A stretch of 34,098 nt of DNA from Nonomuraea aridisoli (GTDB lineage Bacteria; Actinomycetota; Actinomycetes; Streptosporangiales; Streptosporangiaceae). Below, piece by piece: positions 8,505-16,781 of this stretch. Below the pieces are notes generated by a model. It was not told the DNA's origin. It saw only the letters and a program-made list of their open reading frames with translations, and did no database searches. The stretch covers positions 1 through 34,098 of the forward strand of contig NZ_POUD01000075.1 in assembly GCF_003236395.1 (NCBI RefSeq), given 5' to 3'. A program made the position numbers and the translations under genes. Each line of letters starts with the position of its first letter. The stretch's first letter is position 1.

Positions 8505-9307
8505 TTCCTAACCGCATCCTCAATTTCCTGCTGCGTCACGCTTTTCGGCTGCGCTTCCGCTCGGATGATGTCGTATCTCTGCTTGAGTCTCGCAACCGCT
8601 TCGTGATCGCCGGTGACGTGCCCTGACAGCACCGAGTCGGCCGAGACCACCTCGGAACCGTCGCGGAGTCGCGCCAATGCGAACGCGCTCATCATGCCAG
8701 CCACACACCCAGCGGCGATGGGAACGAGCTGAACAGTGATGCGCGGATGCTGCGACAGTTCTAGCAAATAGCGGAGCTGGCTGACCAGGACGTCGGGACC
8801 TCCGATCGGACGGTGCAGCACCCCCTCGTCGATGAGCGCGAGAAAGGTCGGCGGGTTGGGGCCGTCGAAAATCGCGATACGCCGGATTCGAGCCTGCACC
8901 CGCTCCTCCACCCGGTCGGGGGCGGCTGCGGTGGCGAAGATCGCACGGGCGTAGTCGGCATTCTGCAGCAATCCGGGAATGAGCAGCGGGTCCCAGGATT
9001 GCAGAATGACCGCCTGCGGTTCGATCTCCTCGACCCACCGGGCAAACCACCCGAGAGCGGGTGATTGAGATATACGTTGAAATAATGCGACAAAGTGGCC
9101 GTCGAGGCCGAATGCCTTGTCGGCGCCTTGCGCGAAATCCAATGTGGGGCCCCGCCGGCCGTTCTCGATGTGGCTGATGAGCGATTCATGGCAGGGTATG
9201 CGGCAGGCGAGCGCGGCCTGCGTCAGCCGAGCGGCCCTGCGGTGCTCGGCCAGGTCAGCGGCGAAGCGAGCCCTGGGTGACATCTGGTCGCCCGGCCGGG
9301 GTTCCAC
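8492..9307 (-). CDS. XRE-family regulator with DUF5753 domain (WhiJ-like)
   Basis: The protein has 271 residues. Residues about 10-70 form an XRE helix-turn-helix (RRAARLTQAALACRIPCHES, then LISHIENGRRGP). Residues about 85-265 match DUF5753 (QSWDPLLIPGLLQNADYARA, RIAIFDGPNPPTFLALIDEG, HPRITVQLVPIAAGC). WhiJ-type regulators control development and secondary metabolism in Streptomyces together with DUF397 proteins. The GTG at 9307 has GGAGA eight to nine bases upstream and is preferred over the ATG at 9283, which has no good site. Base composition is less GC-rich than the neighbours. It is divergent from the ATPase gene at 9524. Confidence 0.93.
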   Translation of the reverse strand: MEPRPGDQMSPRARFAADLAEHRRAARLTQAALACRIPCHESLISHIENGRRGPTLDFAQGADKAFGLDGHFVALFQRISQSPALGWFARWVEEIEPQAVILQSWDPLLIPGLLQNADYARAIFATAAAPDRVEERVQARIRRIAIFDGPNPPTFLALIDEGVLHRPIGGPDVLVSQLRYLLELSQHPRITVQLVPIAAGCVAGMMSAFALARLRDGSEVVSADSVLSGHVTGDHEAVARLKQRYDIIRAEAQPKSVTQQEIEDAVRKWKS

Positions 9308-9523
9308 GGCGTCTCCACGATCGCGAGTCGGGGGGTCACAGGGTTTTCGTGACTGGATCGTGACAACGATACGACAATCAATACAGCGATCGCGTCGTTC
9401 TTTGTCACATCGACTTCGTGAGATTGAGCGGGCGGTGCTTCACGCGAGCATTCATGCTGGAAGCCGGCACAGCCGAAAACAACAGCGCGCATTTCTAGGG
9501 AACTCGGATGAGTCGGTGATTTC
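9308..9523. promoter_or_regulatory. Divergent control region with repeated GTGAC boxes
   Basis: This 216-bp gap lies between divergent regulator and ATPase genes. The pentamer GTGAC or its complement occurs at 9335-9339, 9349-9353, 9360-9364 and 9404-9408. Two copies sit in an 11-bp direct repeat of TCGTGAC (9347-9353 and 9358-9364), and GTGACAA (9360-9366) is inverted as TTGTCAC (9402-9408). This is a candidate operator cluster for the adjacent XRE protein. The region is AT-richer than average, as expected of a promoter. Confidence 0.45.
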
Positions 9524-10012
9524 ATGGCAGCTGGCACCGTACGCACGCAGATGCCTGACGTGACGCCCTGGAAAGACACGACGCTGCGGCGTAGTGAAGA
9601 GGCGGCGCGCCAGGCACGACAGGCCGTCAACGCCTGGCTGGCCCACAGCCACGCCTCGGTCCGCTTCGACATGCTCCAGGTGGTGTCGGAGCTGGTGAGC
9701 AACGCCATCAAGCACGTGCCCGCCGGCCCGCAGCGCGACTGGCTGCGGGTGCGACTCGGCGTCGGGGCCGACTTCGTCCGCCTGGAGGTCATCGACCCGG
9801 GCACGTCGCAGCCGCAGCCGTGCTTCGCCCCGCTGCGGCTGAGCTCGCTGGAGGTGTCGGGCCGCGGCCTCGGCATCGTCGCCGCGCTGTCCGTGCGCTG
9901 CGGCACCCACCTCGTCGACCACGGCCACCGCGTCGTGTGGGCCGACCTCGCCGACACCCGGCGAGCCCTCCCCGCCGTCCGGGAGCCGGCGGGGCGGGCC
10001 CTCAGCCCTTGA
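9524..10012 (+). CDS. Histidine-kinase-like ATPase of the anti-sigma (RsbW/SpoIIAB-like) type
   Basis: The 162 residues match the HATPase_c_2 fold: N-box VVSELVSNAIKHV (Glu56, Asn60), G1 box VIDPGTSQP (Asp91, Gly93) and G2 box SGRGLGIVAAL. Members of this family in actinobacteria act as serine kinases/anti-sigma factors or as partners of WhiJ-like regulators; the target here is unknown. The ATG at 9524 has GGTGA at a suitable distance; a second ATG at 9551 lacks a site. The gene is divergent from the XRE/DUF397 pair, completing the usual trio. Its end overlaps the convergent rtcB by 11 bp. Confidence 0.9.
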   Translation: MAAGTVRTQMPDVTPWKDTTLRRSEEAARQARQAVNAWLAHSHASVRFDMLQVVSELVSNAIKHVPAGPQRDWLRVRLGVGADFVRLEVIDPGTSQPQPCFAPLRLSSLEVSGRGLGIVAALSVRCGTHLVDHGHRVVWADLADTRRALPAVREPAGRALSP

Positions 10013-11189
10013 TGCAGATCAGCTGGCGCAGGTGTGCGACCACCTGCACGAGATCCGTCTGGGCGGCCATCACGGACTCCAGGTCCTTGTAGGCCCCCGG
10101 GATCTCGTCGACCACGCCGGAGTCCTTGCGGCACTCCACGCCTGCCGTCTGCGCCACCAGGTCCTTGACCGTGAACGTCTTCTTGGCCTTCGTCCGGCTC
10201 ATCTTGCGACCGGCCCCGTGCGAGGCGGAGTTGAAGGCCGCGCCGTTGCCGAGACCCTTGACGATGTACGTGCCCGTGGCCATCGACCCCGGGATGATCC
10301 CCAGGTCACCGGACCCCGCCCGGATCGCCCCCTTACGGGTGACCAGCACGTCGACCCCGTCGTAACGCTCCTCCGCCACGTAGTTGTGGTGGCAGGAGAT
10401 CGGCTGGTCGAACGTGATGTCGGGCAGGTGGCGGCGCAGGACGTCGCAGACCAGACCCATCATGATCGCCCGGTTGCGGCGCGCGTAGTCCTGGGCCCAG
10501 AACAGGTCACGGCGGTAGGCGTTCATCTCCGAGGTGCCGGCGAGGAAGACCGCGAGGTCGCGGTCGACCAGGCCCTGGTTGTGGGACAGGCCGCGGGCGA
10601 CGCCGATGTGGTGCTCGGCCAGCTCCTTGCCGATGTTGCGCGAGCCGGAGTGCAGCACGACCCAGACCGAGCCCTCGTCGTCGGCGCACACCTCCAGGAA
10701 GTGGTTGCCGCCGCCGAGCGTGCCCATCTGGGCCTCGGCGCGCTCGCGCCGCGCGTGTACGGCCGGAGCCAGGTCGTCGAAGCCCTTCCAGAACTCGGCC
10801 CAGCCGGACGTCTTCATGCCGTGCACCTTGCCGGGGTCGACGGGGCGCTTGTGGTGGCCGAACCCGACCGGCACCGCCTGCTCCAGCTTGCCGCGCAGGT
10901 AGGCCAGGTTGTCGGGCAGCTGCGCCGCCCGGTAGGACGTCTTGACCGCCGTCATCCCGCACCCGATGTCGACGCCGACGGCGGCCGGGGAGACCGCGTC
11001 CTTCATGGCGATGACCGAGCCGACGGTCGCACCCTTGCCGTGGTGCACGTCGGGCATGACGGCGACACCGTGGACCCACTCCAGGTTGGCCACGTTGCGC
11101 AGCTGCTGCATGGCCTGCGGCTCGATCGTCTCCGGCTCCGCCCACATCCTGAGCGGCCGCCGGGTGCCGGTCACCTCGTGGTACGTCAT
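10002..11189 (-). CDS. rtcB: RNA-splicing ligase RtcB
   Basis: This 395-residue RtcB is a Mn2+/GTP-dependent ligase that joins 2',3'-cyclic phosphate or 3'-phosphate ends to 5'-OH ends in tRNA splicing or RNA repair. Visible metal and active-site residues are Asp74 and Cys77 in GVDIGCGM, His163 in GGGNHFLEV, His180 in HSGSRNIG, His268 in CHHNY, and the guanylylated nucleophile His324 in SASHGAGRKMSR. The ATG at 11189 has GGAGG nine to ten bases upstream, so the longer open frame is not used. No archease or RtcR/sigma-54 regulator is nearby. It overlaps the convergent ATPase gene by 11 bp. Confidence 0.97.
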   Translation of the reverse strand: MTYHEVTGTRRPLRMWAEPETIEPQAMQQLRNVANLEWVHGVAVMPDVHHGKGATVGSVIAMKDAVSPAAVGVDIGCGMTAVKTSYRAAQLPDNLAYLRGKLEQAVPVGFGHHKRPVDPGKVHGMKTSGWAEFWKGFDDLAPAVHARRERAEAQMGTLGGGNHFLEVCADDEGSVWVVLHSGSRNIGKELAEHHIGVARGLSHNQGLVDRDLAVFLAGTSEMNAYRRDLFWAQDYARRNRAIMMGLVCDVLRRHLPDITFDQPISCHHNYVAEERYDGVDVLVTRKGAIRAGSGDLGIIPGSMATGTYIVKGLGNGAAFNSASHGAGRKMSRTKAKKTFTVKDLVAQTAGVECRKDSGVVDEIPGAYKDLESVMAAQTDLVQVVAHLRQLICIKG

Positions 11190-11316
11190 CTTCGTGTCGC
11201 CTCCTTCCCGGTCACATCCCGAACGTGATCTATGACGCCAGAGCCGGCACATCCCCCGCAACCGAATTAGCCCACTCACACGCCCGTCGGCGGCGGCCTG
11301 AACGTCGTCACGGCGG

Positions 11317-12699
11317 TCAGCACGTCGTGTTCTTCTGTGGGAGGGCCTTGTCGGTGAAGTAGCGGTTGATGTGGGCACGGGCGCAGGTGTTGGTGCCGTA
11401 GAGGGTGTGGCCGGGGCCGTCGTGGACGATCGTGACGCTGCCCGGGACCTGGCCGATCGCGCGGGCGACCGCTTCGGACTCGCCCCAGGCCCCCGCGCCG
11501 AGCAACGGCGGAAGTGTCTTGGGCAGCGGGGCGGGCGGGTTGGTGACGGGCACGGGCCAGCCGACGCAGGCCAGCGTGGCCGTCGCCATGGTCGCGGCCG
11601 CGCCCGCGTTGGGGGCGGCCGCGCGCAGCCGGTCGACCGTCGCGTCGAGCTCCTTGCGGCCGGCGGGGCGCGGCCAGTCGGCGCACTCGGTCACCCCGGT
11701 GGCCTGGTCGGGATAGCGGGCGCCACGGGCGGGGACGAACGCGGCGGCGTCGCCGTCGCGGGCCTTGCGGATGGCCTGCGCCAGGCCCGGCCAGGCCGCC
11801 TTGCCCTGCCTGGCCGACGCGATGGCGAAGGCCTGCAGATCGCGGCCCGTGTAGGCGACGTTCTTCGCGGCGGGGACGGGCCGGCGGTCGGCTCGGGCCA
11901 CGAGCGCCCGCCACGCGCGGGGGACGTCCTCGCAGCCGTTGGCGGCGCACCAGTCGAAGAAGCGGGCCAGGAACCGCTCGTTGCTCCTGGCCATCTCCTC
12001 CAGCTCGCGGCCCCAGTCGGCCGGGCTGTGGTTCCACGTGCCGTCGAGGACCATCGTGCGGACCTGGCGGGGGAAGAGACGGGCGTAGGCCTGGCCGTAG
12101 AAGCCGGCGTAGGAGGCGCCGTAGTAGTTGAGGCCGGCGCCGCCGAGGGCCTTCCTGATGGCCTCCATGTCGCGCGCGTGGTCGGCGGAGCTCATGTGGG
12201 CGAACAGCACGGGATCGGCCTGCCTGCAGACCTCGGCCTGCCCGCGGTTGGCGTCGGACAGCCTGCCGAAGTCGGCGTCGTCCTGCGGGAACTCGGGAAG
12301 CGGGACGCGCGTCCACAGGCAGGGCAGGCCGGTGCTGAGGCCGCCGAACTGGGCGCCGTAACCCCGGGTGTCCCACGTGACGACGTCCATGCGTTTGCGC
12401 AGGTCGGCCCACCACCCGGACATCGACTGGGTGAGGGAGACGCCGGGACCGCCCGGGCCGCCGTAGGCGACCAGGGCGACGCCCTCCGCGGGGCCGGTCG
12501 CGGGCAGCCGGCCCAGCTTGAGGGTGATCTTGCGGCCCGCCGGGTCCGCCCAGTCGACGGGGACCTCCAGGTCGGCGCATTGCATGCCGACCTTGTCGTC
12601 GGGACAGGGACTCCAGTCGAGGGAGGCGGGCACGGGCTGGGCGCGCAGCCCGCCCCCGGTGGTCAGCAGGACCAATGCCAGGGCGATGGACTTCAGCAT
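11317..12699 (-). CDS. Secreted alpha/beta hydrolase, tripeptidyl-aminopeptidase (Tap) family
   Basis: This 460-residue protein starts with a Sec signal peptide (MLKSIALALVLLTTGGGLRA). The mature part has the oxyanion segment YGGPGGPG (about 80-86) and the nucleophile elbow YYGASYAGFYG (Ser196). The C-terminal TAP-like domain carries HDGPGHTLYG (His431), and Cys residues near the end probably form disulfides. Streptomyces Tap/SlpD/SlpE relatives remove tripeptides from secreted proteins. Oddity: the usual acid motif before the last strand (G-x-x-D-x-x-T-P) is replaced by GAGAWGESEAVARA, with the Asp and several residues missing, so activity is uncertain. No clear Shine-Dalgarno precedes the ATG at 12699. 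Confidence 0.88.
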   Translation of the reverse strand: MLKSIALALVLLTTGGGLRAQPVPASLDWSPCPDDKVGMQCADLEVPVDWADPAGRKITLKLGRLPATGPAEGVALVAYGGPGGPGVSLTQSMSGWWADLRKRMDVVTWDTRGYGAQFGGLSTGLPCLWTRVPLPEFPQDDADFGRLSDANRGQAEVCRQADPVLFAHMSSADHARDMEAIRKALGGAGLNYYGASYAGFYGQAYARLFPRQVRTMVLDGTWNHSPADWGRELEEMARSNERFLARFFDWCAANGCEDVPRAWRALVARADRRPVPAAKNVAYTGRDLQAFAIASARQGKAAWPGLAQAIRKARDGDAAAFVPARGARYPDQATGVTECADWPRPAGRKELDATVDRLRAAAPNAGAAATMATATLACVGWPVPVTNPPAPLPKTLPPLLGAGAWGESEAVARAIGQVPGSVTIVHDGPGHTLYGTNTCARAHINRYFTDKALPQKNTTC

Positions 12700-12781
12700 G
12701 CCGCAACGATGCTTGAAGAGGCGGGCCCCGCGCGTCGGACCACGGTTTGATCTTTCGCGGCCCGGATCAGACCTGGGGTTG

Positions 12782-13549
12782 TCATCCCAGGAGAAGCTCC
12801 AGGGTGAGCGTGTGGAGCCGTTCGGCCGCCGCGGGGTCGAACGCGGACGGCTCCAGGGCCATGGGCCGGTCCCGCAGCCAGGCGGTGAGCGGTTCGGCGG
12901 GCGGCCGGTCGATGCGGGCGACGATGGGCCGGATTCCCTCCTCGACCGGCATCCCGTGCCGCCGCAGGGCCCGCGCGTGCGGGGCCGTCGTCGCGTCGTA
13001 CTCGCCGGCCACGCTCGTCGCGACCCCTCCCGGATGCACGAGCACGTACGGTGTCCGCCCGCCGTGCCGCGCGGCGTACGCCACCCCGAGCAGGTCGTTG
13101 GCCTTCCCGGCCTGGAACTGGGCGGCCACGCCGTCGTAGCCGCGTTCGAGCATGAGGTCGTCCCAGCGGATCGTGTCCACCGGCTGCCCGGGGCCCGAGA
13201 CGTTCACGATCAGCCGGGGCGCGCGCAGGCCGTGGCTGAGCAGGAAGCGGCTCAGGTAGTCGAGGGCGAACGTCCCCTCCAGCCCCTCCGCGGTCACGTA
13301 CCGGTGCGTACGGAAGAACCGCGCGCACAACACCAGCGCGTCCACCACGGGGAACCGCGCGTTGACCGCGTCGATCACCCGCCGGTTCGCGGCGGCCAGG
13401 CTCAGGTCGGCCCCCATGAACACGGCCCCGGGCGGCGCCTTGGCCGGGTCCCGCCCGACGACGACCACCGTGTCGCCGCGCTCCAGGTACGTACGGGCGA
13501 GCGCCCGCCCCATCCCGTCGGTGCCACCGGTGATCACCAGCGTCTTCAT
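12782..13549 (-). CDS. Short-chain dehydrogenase/reductase-like protein with Phe for catalytic Tyr
   Basis: This 255-residue Rossmann protein opens with the cofactor loop VITGGTDGMGRALA. It has NVSGPG (Ser118), and FQAGK where SDR enzymes have YxxxK: Phe145 takes the place of the catalytic Tyr, while Lys149 is kept. The fold is therefore clear but oxidoreductase chemistry is doubtful; a binding or regulatory role is possible. The ATG at 13549 overlaps the MFS stop (ATGA), with GGAGG inside the MFS 3' end, so it is coupled to the transporter. A small inverted repeat (CCTGGG/CCCAGG, 12772-12791) spans its stop codon. Confidence 0.85.
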   Translation of the reverse strand: MKTLVITGGTDGMGRALARTYLERGDTVVVVGRDPAKAPPGAVFMGADLSLAAANRRVIDAVNARFPVVDALVLCARFFRTHRYVTAEGLEGTFALDYLSRFLLSHGLRAPRLIVNVSGPGQPVDTIRWDDLMLERGYDGVAAQFQAGKANDLLGVAYAARHGGRTPYVLVHPGGVATSVAGEYDATTAPHARALRRHGMPVEEGIRPIVARIDRPPAEPLTAWLRDRPMALEPSAFDPAAAERLHTLTLELLLG

Positions 13550-14934
13550 GCGACCTCCACCGGTACGCCCGCACGGGCCCGGCCGGGCAGCAACGGCACG
13601 AGGGCGAGGACGACCACGTTGACGCCGAGGGCGAGCCAGAAGACGGCCCGCAGACCGCTCATCGCGTCGCCCGCCCCCTGGACCGCGAGCGTGACGAGCG
13701 CGACGCCGAGGGCCGCGCCGAGCTGGTTCAGCATGTAGAGAACGGAGCTGCCCTGCGCCACCCTCTCGGGCGGCAGGGTGCGGTAGAGCGACCCCATGGT
13801 GGGCGCGCTGAAGCAGCCGCTGCCGAGCCCGTACGCGAGCGCCGCCAGCGCCGTCACCCACTCCGGCGTGCCGGGATCCACGCGCGTGAGCACGTACACG
13901 CTCACCACGGCAAGCACCGCACCCCCCGCGGCCAGGCCGCGGGCGCCGAACCGGTCGGACAGCCGCCCGGCCAGCGGCATGGCGACGGAGCCGCCGAGCC
14001 CCAGTGGGGCCATGAGCAGCCCGGCGGCCGACACGCCGTGCCCGTGCGCGTGCTGGTAGTACAGCGGCAGCGCGAACAGCGCGGCGAACAGGCCGAGCCC
14101 GCCCAGCCCCATGATCGTGACACTGGCGGTGAACCCGCGCCCGGCGAACAGCCGCAGATCGATCAGCGGCGCCCGGCGACGCAGCGCGTGCATGCCGTAC
14201 GAGGCCAGCAGCACGGCCCCCGCCACCAGCGGCAGCAGGACCTGCCAGGCGGTGAAGGCCCCGGCCGTCTCGGAGAGCCCCAGCACCACGGCGGCGAACC
14301 CGGGCCCGAGCAACGCCAGCCCCACCACGTCGAGCCGCGCGGGCCCCGGGACGGCGGGGTCGTCGGCCGGGATCACCCGCACCGCGAGCACCAGCGCGAC
14401 CACGCCGAGCACCACGCTGACCAGGAACATCGCCCGCCACGTCGAGGCGCCGAGTATCGCGCCGCCCGCGATCGGCCCGAGCACCGGCCCGAGTGACAGC
14501 ACCACGCCCATCAGCCCCATCACCCGCCCGGCGCGGTGGGGACCGGCGGCGCGGGCGAGCAGGATCAGCACGAGCGGGTCCAGCAGCCCGGCCCCGAACC
14601 CCTGCAGCACCCGGAACACGATCAGGCTGCCGACGTCCCACGCCAGCGCGGCGGCGAGCGAGCCGGCCACGAAGACGATCAGCCCCGCCACCCACAGCCG
14701 CTTGCCGCCGAACCGGTCCGCGGCCCAGGTGGTGAACGGGATCGTCGCGGTCACGGCCAGCAGGAACCCGGTGGACGCCCATCCGGCCGCGCTCAGCGAC
14801 GTGCCGAGGGCGTCCGCGAGCGTGCCGGTCGCGACGGCGGCCATCGTGCTGTTGAGGATGCCCAGCAGCCCGCCGACCAGGACGACGCCGATCGTCGCCA
14901 GCAGCCGCCGATCCAGAGAGGAATTTGAACTCAT
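13546..14934 (-). CDS. Multidrug efflux transporter, MFS DHA2 (EmrB/QacA) family
   Basis: This 462-residue membrane protein has about 14 predicted helices. Family motifs are visible: motif A-like ADRFGGKRLWVAGL after helix 2, the motif B Arg region FRVLQGFGAGLLDPL, and the motif C-like GVVLSLGPVLGPIAGG. DHA2 pumps export cationic drugs and antibiotics by proton antiport. The ATG at 14934 (SSNSSLDRRLLATIG follows) is chosen because it starts just before helix 1; longer extensions would overlap the divergent TetR control region. The gene is divergent from a TetR repressor and coupled to the SDR gene, the classic layout of an inducible export cassette. Confidence 0.92.
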   Translation of the reverse strand: MSSNSSLDRRLLATIGVVLVGGLLGILNSTMAAVATGTLADALGTSLSAAGWASTGFLLAVTATIPFTTWAADRFGGKRLWVAGLIVFVAGSLAAALAWDVGSLIVFRVLQGFGAGLLDPLVLILLARAAGPHRAGRVMGLMGVVLSLGPVLGPIAGGAILGASTWRAMFLVSVVLGVVALVLAVRVIPADDPAVPGPARLDVVGLALLGPGFAAVVLGLSETAGAFTAWQVLLPLVAGAVLLASYGMHALRRRAPLIDLRLFAGRGFTASVTIMGLGGLGLFAALFALPLYYQHAHGHGVSAAGLLMAPLGLGGSVAMPLAGRLSDRFGARGLAAGGAVLAVVSVYVLTRVDPGTPEWVTALAALAYGLGSGCFSAPTMGSLYRTLPPERVAQGSSVLYMLNQLGAALGVALVTLAVQGAGDAMSGLRAVFWLALGVNVVVLALVPLLPGRARAGVPVEVA

Positions 14935-15006
14935 CGGTTCAACGTAACGACCCCATACGTAAGCGTGCAACCACTGAGTCAATGAAGTTGAACCAGTGAG
15001 TACAAT
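14930..15006. promoter_or_regulatory. TetR/MFS divergent operator-promoter region
   Basis: CTCAtcGGTTCAAC (14930-14943) is mirrored by GTTGAACCagTGAG (14987-15000). A tighter palindrome TCAA-TGAAG-TTGA lies at 14979-14991. A -10-like TACAAT at 15001-15006 would start transcription at or next to the ATG at 15014, giving a leaderless tetR mRNA. On the minus strand TTGACT (14982-14977) is a -35 candidate for the pump. The symmetry fits autoregulation by the TetR protein. Operator identity is inferred. Confidence 0.55.
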
Positions 15007-15013
15007 CAACGGC

Positions 15014-15631
15014 ATGACGACGCGCGGGCGGATCGACAAGCGGCAGGCGATCCTGGAGGGCGCGTTCACCGTGTTCGCGCGGGAGGGCTACGCGCAGGCG
15101 TGCGTCCAGGACATCGCGCGTGAGTCCGGCGTGGCCAAGCCGACGGTCTACAACCACATGACCGACAAGGCCACCCTCTTCAGGAACGCCCTGGAGGCCG
15201 CCGCGCAGACCGCCCTCGCCGGCCGCGTCGCCGCCCTGGAACCACTCGCCGCTTCCCAGGACGACCTGCGGGCCACGCTGGAGGAGGTCGCCCACGCGCT
15301 CCTGCGCCTGCACACCGACAGCCGTTCGTGCGCCCTGAAACGCCTGCTCTACTCGGAGATCAACCACTTCCCCGACATCCTGGAGATCGTCAAGGAGAGC
15401 GGCCCCGACCGCCTCAACCAGGCCCTGGCCGACCGGCTGGCCCGCCTCGCGCTCGCCGGCCGCCTGCGCGCCGCCGACCCCGACCTCGCGGCCGAGCAGT
15501 TCCTGGCGCTGCTCCTCGGCCCCCTGGAGGCCCGCTCCCGCCTCGGCACCCGCACCCTCGAAGACGCGGAGCTGCGCACCATGGCCGCCGCCGCGGTCGA
15601 CACCTTCCTGCGCGCCTGGGCCGCCCCCTGA
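15014..15631 (+). CDS. TetR-family transcriptional repressor
   Basis: The 205-residue protein has an N-terminal TetR helix-turn-helix (about 8-55): KRQAILEGAFTVFAREGYAQ, then VQDIARESGVAKPTVYNHM. A ligand-binding C-terminal domain of the AcrR_C-like type follows (LLYSEINHFPDILEIVKES). It is divergent from the DHA2 pump and most likely represses it. I chose the ATG at 15014 because a TACAAT box 8 bp upstream would give a leaderless transcript; a GTG at 14996 would add six residues but overlaps the operator repeat. The inducer is unknown. Confidence 0.92.
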   Translation: MTTRGRIDKRQAILEGAFTVFAREGYAQACVQDIARESGVAKPTVYNHMTDKATLFRNALEAAAQTALAGRVAALEPLAASQDDLRATLEEVAHALLRLHTDSRSCALKRLLYSEINHFPDILEIVKESGPDRLNQALADRLARLALAGRLRAADPDLAAEQFLALLLGPLEARSRLGTRTLEDAELRTMAAAAVDTFLRAWAAP

Positions 15632-15646
15632 CGGGCGCGGCCGTCA
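15629..15646. terminator. Possible small hairpin between convergent genes
   Basis: TGACGG (15629-15634) pairs with CCGTCA (15641-15646) around a 6-nt loop, starting at the tetR stop codon. It is a short GC stem without a U tract, so a weak candidate. Confidence 0.3.
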
Positions 15647-15650
15647 CGTG

Positions 15651-16781
15651 TCAACCGGTGGGGCGGTCGTCGGTCCAGGACGCCCCGATCAGCGCGGTGG
15701 AGCTCCACAGGGCGCCGGGTTCCACCTGGGGCAGCGTCTCGGCCGGCCGCACCACGACGTACTCGTTGGCCAAGGCGCGCCCGGTCCGCTCGTCGAAGAC
15801 CAGCCGGTTCTCCAGGACCCCCGCCACCCTGGTGCGCTCCTCGACGGACACGGCCGTGCCCCGCCGCCCCTCGGCGTCGGTGACGTCCTGCGTGACCCGT
15901 ACGCCGTCGAGTCCGGCCAGCATGCGGAACGCCGCACCGCGCACCTCGGGCGTCACCGGCATGTCCATGATCAACCCAACGGCGACCTTGAACAGCCAGA
16001 CGTCGCCCGGCATCTCCTCCTCGGCGGACTCGGTGCCGTGCCCTTCGTAGGCGTCCATGAGCCATGTCCGGAGCGCGCCGGGGTCGTGCGGCAGTGCCCG
16101 CAGTTCCTTCATGGTGACGTTCCGGCCGAGCCAGAAGACCTTGTCGCCGTCCACCAGCGGCGTGTGGCTGGTCGTCGCCGGCCCCCCCGAGACGGGCAGG
16201 GCCGTCGTCCCGCGCTTGCCCGGCACCGCGATCTCGATCTCCGAGGGCGATCCCGCCCGCTCCCAGGCGCGCCGATCCGCTTCCGTCGCCGGCCGTGCGC
16301 CGAGCCGCCGGCTGCGGGCCCACTGGTCGCCGCCGGTGGCCCGAGGCGTCCACCCCTCGCTCCGCCCCTCGTCCACGACCAGGTAGCCGCCCTCCTTCGC
16401 GACGAACAGGTTGCGCTGCACCGACACGGTGTGCCAGTAACCGCCGCTGCCCTCCGCCTGCCGCTCGGCCCGACCGGCCGCCGCCAGCAGCACGTCCCGG
16501 GCCGACAGCGTCACGTGCGGCGTCTCCGGGATCGCCACGGCGGGACTGCCGTCGGGCGGCGTGCCGGTGCCCGAGAGCACGACCGCGAACGCCGTCGCGG
16601 CGGCGACGGCCCCGGCGAGCCCGAGGCCCCACACCGGTCGCGCGGCCCGGAGCCACCGGCGGCGCCGCTGCCGCGGCATGGACATGGCGTATGCGAGCTC
16701 CGCGGCCCTGGTGCGTTCGTTCACCGGCCGCTCGCCGAGATGCGCGGGCCGCGCGGCCCGGAGTTCGTCGATGGGGTTCAT
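15651..16781 (-). CDS. CU044_5270-family membrane protein, partner of ECF sigma factor
   Basis: This 376-residue protein starts MNPIDELRAARPAHLGER, with a short cytoplasmic N-terminus, one transmembrane helix at about 50-72 (VWGLGLAGAVAAATAFAVVL) and a large extracytoplasmic domain. The layout and sequence style (YWHTVSVQRNLFV, GDKVFWLGRNVTMKELRALP, AAFRMLAGLDGVRVTQDVTD) match the actinobacterial CU044_5270 family. Members usually sit directly downstream of an ECF sigma factor and may sense envelope conditions or act as an unusual anti-sigma factor. The ATG overlaps the sigma stop (ATGA), so the two are coupled. No zinc-binding anti-sigma motif is visible. Confidence 0.85.
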   Translation of the reverse strand: MNPIDELRAARPAHLGERPVNERTRAAELAYAMSMPRQRRRRWLRAARPVWGLGLAGAVAAATAFAVVLSGTGTPPDGSPAVAIPETPHVTLSARDVLLAAAGRAERQAEGSGGYWHTVSVQRNLFVAKEGGYLVVDEGRSEGWTPRATGGDQWARSRRLGARPATEADRRAWERAGSPSEIEIAVPGKRGTTALPVSGGPATTSHTPLVDGDKVFWLGRNVTMKELRALPHDPGALRTWLMDAYEGHGTESAEEEMPGDVWLFKVAVGLIMDMPVTPEVRGAAFRMLAGLDGVRVTQDVTDAEGRRGTAVSVEERTRVAGVLENRLVFDERTGRALANEYVVVRPAETLPQVEPGALWSSTALIGASWTDDRPTG

